From: Distichodus sexfasciatus | Lineage: Eukaryota > Chordata > Actinopteri > Characiformes > Distichodontidae | Length of the DNA stretch: 64,000 nucleotides | Assembly: GCA_032718565.1 (NCBI GenBank) | Contig: JAVGVS010000041.1 | Span: 1,431,501 to 1,495,500, forward strand | Reading direction: 5' to 3' | Shown: positions 58,001 to 64,000 of the stretch, piece after piece | How the letters are laid out: each line of letters starts with the position of its first letter | Numbering within the stretch: the stretch's first letter is position 1 | Program-made: the position numbers and the translations under genes | The notes under the pieces: generated by a model | Databases searched by the model: none | Told to the model about the DNA's origin: nothing | The model's input: only the letters and a program-made list of their open reading frames with translations

Positions 58001-61000
58001 TTAGTTGTCACATGAAGAATATTTTTAGATTAAACTGACTCCTGCAACTTCCTCTTTTTCTAAAGTATTAGCAGAATATCATGTAAATATGACTAGCATA
58101 TATGTATTTGGGGTAAAGCAATACATCCATCCATATCGATACATCAGTTTCCAAGATTAAAGTGTCAAAATAAATACATTTATCAGAACAAAACATTAGT
58201 CTAATCTCTTAAGATACTATTCAATTTCCCATAATTACATATTTAAATACACACTGCACTTTACATGTAAAATTGTTCATCATAAAAGCACAGTTAATAA
58301 TAATATACATACATTCATTGTTCATGGTATAAAATTTTAGGACATATTTTTTGATATATTTAATTTTAACTCTTTAGTTTTAGTTTCTTGCAAGGTAAAA
58401 GGCTGTTGGTCATTTTTAATTTCTAAAATTCTTGTAGAACTGTGATTATGACAAATAAGGAATCTCGGATCTTGAATCCTGCCCTGGTAGGTACCAGCAA
58501 AACGCATGTCGGTGGAAAGAGCCGTGCAGTTGCTGCAAGTGAGCGAGCGAGCTCGGCAAGGTCGCCTGAGAGCCCACTTCATGAGGGAGATCCGAGAGCA
58601 GGAGCGGAGAGCGCGGTGCAGAGAGGCTGACGGCCCCTGTGCGTCTGACCCCCATCTGGCAGCTACACTTATACAGAAGGTACTGAGTGCCTTTTTAACA
58701 TAGAGCTGTCGAGGGGTTACATTGCACATGCCCACACTGTGTTACCATTTTGTGTAAATTCTAACCAACCACTAATGTCTTTCTTTATGTAAAACAATCT
58801 CGCTTTGGGCATTGCTGGAAAAGGCGTTTTATTATTCTTAGAATATGATTTACAATATGAGGACTGCGTGTTTGTGGAAAAGTATAAACTTACTCCCAGT
58901 TATAAATATGGAATAACCTGAACGCTGCCGCAACAAAGTGCAGGCATGAAATATATCTGTGTAATTTGAAAGGCAATGAGATAATAGAACATTTATTGCT
59001 GCTCTCTTGCCAACATTTGCTGTACCAGTGGTCAGGGTTAAACTAATGACAATCAGCATTTTCAAATATTTTCACATTTTACAAAAATCCCCAAATGAGG
59101 AAATCTATTACATTTAGTATATATTCTATATCAAATTGAGCACCATCAGTGTGGGAATGATGCACGTTGTGGTTTGGTCCCTTGGTGCACTGAAATGTGA
59201 TAATATTAACAAAACTGTGAGTGAAGTGAAACTGGACAAACAGCCCCAGGGGAGGGTAGGGCTGTGTCCCAACCTGGGAATGAACTCACATTGATGGCCA
59301 TTGCTGTCATCTCTCCTCAGTGGCTCTTCAATGCTAAATCTATTCTCAAGAGATTGTGAACGTCATGCGATCCCACCCGTGCATGAATGATACATGAACA
59401 ATTCATTGAGGATAATGTGCTTACGGCTCTTTTGTTTGTGCCATGCGGATTAGCGCCTCTGTGATGAGTGATGGAAGAGAGAAAGTGTTCCTGGATTTTT
59501 GGACGTTCCCTTTTTTTTCACTGTCCTAATCGTGTAATCTGAGCCCGGGGAGCTTGACGTCTCAGTGCATGTGTGTGCTGAACCCACACATTTGTGTAGC
59601 CTCGAAGAGATATGAGTAGAAGTAGATATGATTGAAGAGATCTAAGTGTTCTTGCCATCGCGTGAGAAACAGACAATGTGTTCAATGGGGGGGAGCAGGA
59701 CTATACTGTCAAAAACAAATCTCCGACATGACTGCCTGACTTTCTTGTCTTTCTTGTCATCTCGTCTGACAGACATAAATTCTGTAAGATTAATTGGTAC
59801 TTGTTATAACATTGACATGGACTCAGCGTTTAAACATTGAATGCCAGCTACACACAGGTCAGATGGCAGAAGTGAGATTTTAAATTTTTGGTTAGGGTTA
59901 AGCTTAGCACTAAACAAGCGTTAACACTGAAGCCTCATTCTCGCACACCCGCTGTCCTATCATGTACCTGACACAGGATAAGCTGAAAAATATTTTCGCT
60001 ATATGTTTTACGTAAATATGCCAGCAAACTCGTCTTACAAAGAGCTATAATTCATCATTAAAGGGAAACTCCGGCATTTTTGAACCTATATTCTACTGTT
60101 AGAGGTCTTTGAGTACTGTCAGTTGTCAAGAAATGAAACAAATCGGTGCTACCTTGGCAGAGATATCTCAGTAGCAGCGAGCCTGGTCAGGCAGTTAATA
60201 AGCAAAGTGATCGGAGCGAGGCAAATGGACAAAACTTACAATTCAGTGAATCAACAATCAGAGAAACGTGCACAGATAACACATGAGACAGAATGAGTGC
60301 AGTAGCCTAGTTAGGAGTTAGGAGCCCATTTACGACTAGAGCTTGTATCTAGTGATTGGGAAATAATTTTCTTGTCTAGTCTAGCGATCAACTCAGTATA
60401 TTAGTGAACAATAAAAATATATAGTAATGGTTGGATTTGGCGTGAGATTTCTGGCTTGAGCGTGAGATTGATGCTTAATGCGTGAGTGTCACGCCAGATG
60501 CCCTGTGCCCTATACACATACCTTTTTCTTTGAGAAAGTGGTCTCGGAATTAACAGTGCAAAATTCAATATTGTTTAGTTAATTTAGACCACATTTACTA
60601 TATTTAACTGTAATTCGATTTGTGAGACATACTACTTCAGCTGATAGCAGTCTTGTGTGGTTATGTCATGTGCTTTTAGCCCAGGAGAAGCAATTTGCTG
60701 GGGTCAGTCCATAGGCTGCTGTATTGTGTCCAGGAAGCCTAATCTTCACACTATTTGCCCTTCTCATTCTTTCATTTGCAAGGCTTATTTCAAGGGCTTG
60801 AAACCCTGCAGCCATAATCTCTTTTATCCGGCAAGCCTTAATTGTGCTGGCGTCATTGTTGCCCCTCACGCAGAGGCAGGAAAATCTTCAAGATAAATGA
60901 AATTCCTGCCCTCTGTCTGTGAGCCAAACATTAAAAGCCTGGAGATTACGTGCCTTGATGTTGAGATCAGCTCTGAGTGACTTTGTGGCGATTTTCTGCC

Positions 61001-61720
61001 CACAAGAGAACCAAATTTAATGCTTTTTACAGTACATAGATATCGTAGACATTGTGCATTTCGTTCAGCGTAAATGTTATGCTGATGGCTGAAAACAGGT
61101 TATGCAATTGCCTCGTACAGAAATGATTAAAGGTATTTTTCGCAGCAAAAGCATAGATATTATCACGCCCGGCGTCTTCTGTCTCCACAGCCCCAGGCAC
61201 TCCCTCAGTCTCTCCCCCAAGTCTGGCGGTCTCTAACGAGGTGTCTGTTTGTATCTGTGTTGTGGCTGGGTTGTTTAGGTGTGGCGGGGTTACCAACAAA
61301 GGAAGAGGACCAACAAGGAGCGTCTTGAGGAAATGATATTTTTGGGAATGGTTGGTACCAGACACTTCACCGACACACTGTTTATGATAAACATTTCCTT
61401 TTTCTGATTTATTGACCTATTTTTGCTGTTGTCATCATTTGTTTTGACTAATTCAGACTTACTCTTGCCAAGGCTCGGACATGACCTTTCTTGTGGTTCT
61501 GCATTCATTGTTTACAGATAGAACCCCCGCTGGCAACGCCCAGCCCAGCCCTGCGGACAGCCCAGCAGGTGGAGAGCAGGAGGCGGCAGGTGCAGGAGCA
61601 ACACGAGGCCGAATACGAGCGAGCGCTGGTCACCATCAGGGAGTCTGTTTGCTCAGTAGATGGGCCGGACATTAAAGAAACGCTGCAAGAACAGATACGC
61701 CAGTGGTTCATCGAGTGCCG
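55031..61720 (+). CDS. iqca1: IQ and AAA domain-containing protein 1 (DRC11), 5' part
   Basis: IQCA1/DRC11 belongs to the nexin-dynein regulatory complex that tunes dynein in motile cilia and flagella. Six exons join in phase: 55031-55041, 56789-57116, 57669-57788, 58491-58679, 61279-61350 and 61518-61720, giving about 307 residues. Recognisable family segments are QIVHPQKRRVVRQVLEGVMG, ELEYSEFHYFDDILQDMK, the charged SERARQGRLRAHFMREI helix, an IQ motif IQKVWRGYQQRKR split across exons 4 and 5, and IKETLQEQIRQWFIECR at the end. The start is the ATG at 55031 (A at -3), in an exon with only 11 coding bases. The C-terminal AAA ATPase domain lies beyond the right edge. The gene is head to head with ackr3, as I recall in human. 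Confidence 0.93.
55042..56788 (+). other. iqca1 intron 1
   Basis: The intron is 1,747 bases. A GC-richer stretch at 55600-55840 gives overlapping open frames on both strands with proline/serine-rich translations and no recognisable motif. No repeat boundary was found. Confidence 0.6.
56789..57116 (+). CDS. iqca1: iqca1 exon 2
   Basis: This 328-base exon lies between the acceptor CTTCCCAG and the donor GTGAGT. It encodes SSYGRMWADAQVALEGL through the conserved FHYFDDILQDMKMTP segment. It enters in phase 2 and leaves in phase 0. Confidence 0.93.
57669..57788 (+). CDS. iqca1: iqca1 exon 3
   Basis: This exon of 40 codons lies between TTTCACAG and GTGCGT. It encodes EDLEVPIPHYFVSERMKALK and the helix after it. 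Phase is 0 in and 0 out. Confidence 0.9.
58491..58679 (+). CDS. iqca1: iqca1 exon 4
   Basis: This exon of 63 codons begins VPAKRMSVERAVQLLQ and ends LAATLIQK, the first half of the IQ motif. The acceptor GGTAG at 58490 is chosen because it keeps phase 0; the CCAG six bases on would not. The donor is GTACTG. Confidence 0.88.
58680..61278 (+). other. iqca1 intron 4, with a regulatory-looking core
   Basis: This is the largest complete iqca1 intron here. A fish-type element beginning AAAGGGAAACTCCGGCATTT starts near 60060. The stretch at 60650-60960 is unique and complex, with homeodomain-type TTAATTG and repeated CAAGGCTTA-like blocks; it could be an enhancer. No hidden exon in phase was found. 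Confidence 0.45.
61279..61350 (+). CDS. iqca1: iqca1 exon 5
   Basis: This 24-codon exon follows GTTTAG and encodes VWRGYQQRKRTNKERL and EEMIFLGM. The donor GTTGGT is weak, but the position is set by phase and by the next exon's frame. Confidence 0.85.
61518..61720 (+). CDS. iqca1: iqca1 exon 6
   Basis: This 203-base exon lies between TTTACAG and GTAATT. It starts IEPPLATPSPALRTAQQ, continues with a glutamine/glutamate-rich helix, and ends QIRQWFIECR with the last codon split. Confidence 0.92.
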
Positions 61721-64000
61721 GTAATTAACTGATAAGAAATGACCAAGGAATGTTCTCATCCCTACAGATCGACTGTTGACCGGGCAGTTAGATCTGTTCT
61801 GACCTTGTGCTGTTGGTCAAGACTGCAAAGAAGAAGACATTTTTGCAACAACATCACAAGCATACTTGTTTACAAGTTCGTATCAAGCACATACTTTGTA
61901 GTAGCTTTAATAGTTATACCCACTTGCACTGAAAAAGGTGAGACTCTACACAGACTTTTAGAAAAATGTCAGACATTTTAGGTCTTCTCTGCTAAAGCAC
62001 ACTGCATTAATTTGAATGTACTTCTTTAAGTTGAGAGAACTTTTTAAAGGCAGTTACACGTTGATAAATGAGCTTAACAAGTTAGGTTCTCATTCCTACA
62101 GATGAACCAGATCATTTGGAATTTTAAAAAAATATTTTTTTCATCTCTAATTTTTAGAACCAAATTTCTTGAGTTTCCACCTAATACATGTATATAACCT
62201 TCCCAAAAATGTGTCTTTAAGTTTATGATTTATTATATTCACACTTAGCACTGTATTTTTGATTCACATGCAGATCTCAGAAATAGAGCAGTATAATGAT
62301 TCTACTGTGGACCTACATCAGTAGCAAAAACCAAAGAGTTGCACTGTGGTTGTAGTAGCATTGCAAGGGTTCAGGCATTTTACTCTAAGCTACTACTATG
62401 TGTTTTAGCACTTAACTCTTTTACAAAAAATGTCACATTTAACATTGAGGCAGCTAGGAAGCTCTCTTCTCTAGTATGCTGCTGTCTAACAGACTTCCTG
62501 CTTCAGCTAATCCGTCTGCTTCAGCTAATCCGCTAATTTGCTCCCATGCTCCAGTGCTCTTCATTCGCGAGCTCTCGAATCTATGCCCCGGCCACATTAT
62601 CTCGCTCTAATTGTGAGGCGCATTCCTCCTCTGTTTTGTCTCTGTCTCTTTTTGCTCGGATGCTGGAATGTAAGCAGTGGCGGTGGCGGTGGTCTCGTTT
62701 AGCCACTGTTGTTTATGCTAGGCTAACGCTTGTGCTAGGTCAGCTTGTGGAGTGGGGCCGGAGTGATTAACGCATTCCAGCCTGATTTACGACCAGCCAC
62801 TGGATGCTGTTGCCCATTAGTGTGGAGACAAGGGTTATAAGTCATCTCAGCTGGACCCCACGGGGAAACTCAGTGGTCCTGTAGCGGCCCCTCGCCACAG
62901 TGACCTCGCTCACACACGGGGCTCTCGTATGAACGGCATACGTGATGTGGGGTCGAGACCTGCGGGGCGATGCGTAGCCGTGGTGGGTTTTGTGCACTGA
63001 TTAAGGTGGACGAGGTGGAACAATCCGACAGCGGGCGAGCCAGGTGGTGGATCGCTCAGAAGAGTTGAGAGCAGTAATGTAGTTTTGTGTAGTTTAGAGC
63101 ATGTATGAGTCTTCGCTATTTACACTTTTTCCTCTGACTCCATCTCCCAGTTGCCAAGAGTGTTCTGCGGTGCAATAGCTGTGCATGGCATGGACACAGC
63201 AGCCAGTCCGATGCCACTTCAAATTTATCAGAATTAAAGACCAATCAGAAACACCTGGTAGATCAAAATGGCCACCTTTGCAAAGCAAGAAAACTATTTT
63301 TTCTTGTAAAAGTATAGCTACTGATAAGCTACTACAAAGTAATTTTGTTAGTAGCATTAAAATTGTAATATTTCTCTAGCTACTCCCCAACACTGCATAT
63401 AGAGGACAGTTATTTCTGACTTGCTTCACACTGTAGATGCTGATGTTTAAATTTAAATGTTTTATTCCTTCTCAATAATTAAACGTGCAAAAAAACTAAG
63501 CTTTACCTCTAACAGCTTCACATTATGCATTCTAATAAACGCTCAGGAAATTGGACAATTAAGGACTAGCCATAAATCAGATTAAATGGCGTGCCAGTAG
63601 AAATTGCTGTAGACCTGGTAAAAATCACAAACCATGACAGCCAATACCTCATGCATGGCAGTGAGACCTGCAGCGCCATATAACACGGTCCTAACGCTTA
63701 CACCATGTGTGAGGCCAGTGACTTGCAGTTTGAGTTTCATATTTTGACCTCTGGGTCCACATAATCATGCTTGCATTGTTTCCACATTGTTGGGGTCAAG
63801 ACACAACACTTTTGTTCCACTATCTTCTTAACCATTGTTCCTTGTAGTTGGGTAAGTATCATGCAGTCTCCTCAGAACAATTTATGTTGAAATGTTAAGC
63901 TTTTCTGGTGCTTCAGGGACAGTTTTGCAGATTTTTGGCAGTGCACATCTGTGCCTCATATACACAAGTTCCTCTAATTTAAGGTCATCTTTGGCTCATT
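61721..64000 (+). other. iqca1 intron 6, incomplete
   Basis: No further exon with the right phase was recognised before the window ends. A GC-rich stretch with CAGTGGCGGTGGCGGTGG lies at 62640-63060. CTTCAGCTAATCCG is tandemly repeated near 62503-62533. Confidence 0.45.
63275..63395. mobile_element. hAT-like element end
   Basis: Read on the minus strand it begins CAGTGTTGGGGAGTAGCTAG and continues with AGTAGC-type repeats. This end resembles the one at 23960. The other end could not be placed. Confidence 0.5.

Noticed and set aside
62546..62770. 74-codon frame considered as the next iqca1 exon
   Set aside because: Wrong phase and no similarity to the expected segment after QWFIECR.

Overview
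This window is vertebrate nuclear DNA, almost certainly from a teleost fish. The genes are split by GT-AG introns, the background is AT-rich, and it is full of interspersed elements of the kind found in fish genomes: Tc1-like and hAT-like elements, tRNA-derived SINEs, and CA, AT and AAT microsatellites. There is no operon structure, CRISPR array or prokaryotic feature.

Four protein genes are supported. (1) The 5' half of melanophilin (mlph) lies on the minus strand at about 1-4,010 and runs off the left edge. It encodes the Rab27-binding domain of the adaptor that links melanosomes to myosin Va. (2) A single-exon MuRF-family RING/B-box ubiquitin ligase (TRIM63-like, 348 aa) lies at 8,930-9,976 on the minus strand, with a canonical TATA box. 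(3) The atypical chemokine receptor ackr3 (CXCR7) has its complete coding exon at 48,064-49,167 on the minus strand and a non-coding first exon near 52.1-52.4 kb. (4) The 5' part of iqca1 (DRC11, a nexin-dynein regulatory complex protein of motile cilia) is on the plus strand. Six phase-consistent exons run from 55,031 to 61,720, and the gene continues past the right edge.

Layout: mlph promoter region and a small repeat cluster (4-8.5 kb); the MuRF gene; a gene desert of about 37 kb (10.2-47.3 kb) holding nearly all the mobile elements and a few stretches that look like regulatory DNA; ackr3 with a 2.9 kb intron; a 2.5 kb head-to-head interval; then iqca1. The order and orientation iqca1, ackr3, mlph match what I recall of human 2q37. 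Here COPS8 and COL6A3 are missing from between ackr3 and mlph, and a MuRF gene sits next to mlph.

I found no undescribed molecular system. The most checkable leads are a miR-430/miR-17-type 8-mer in the ackr3 3' UTR, an M-box beside a TATA-like motif at the mlph promoter, an exact TCF/LEF site in the desert, several mobile elements with intact target-site duplications, and an exon-phase gap in mlph that points to an unseen exon. Exon boundaries come from splice motifs and reading phase, and family assignments come from recognised motifs; no database search was possible.
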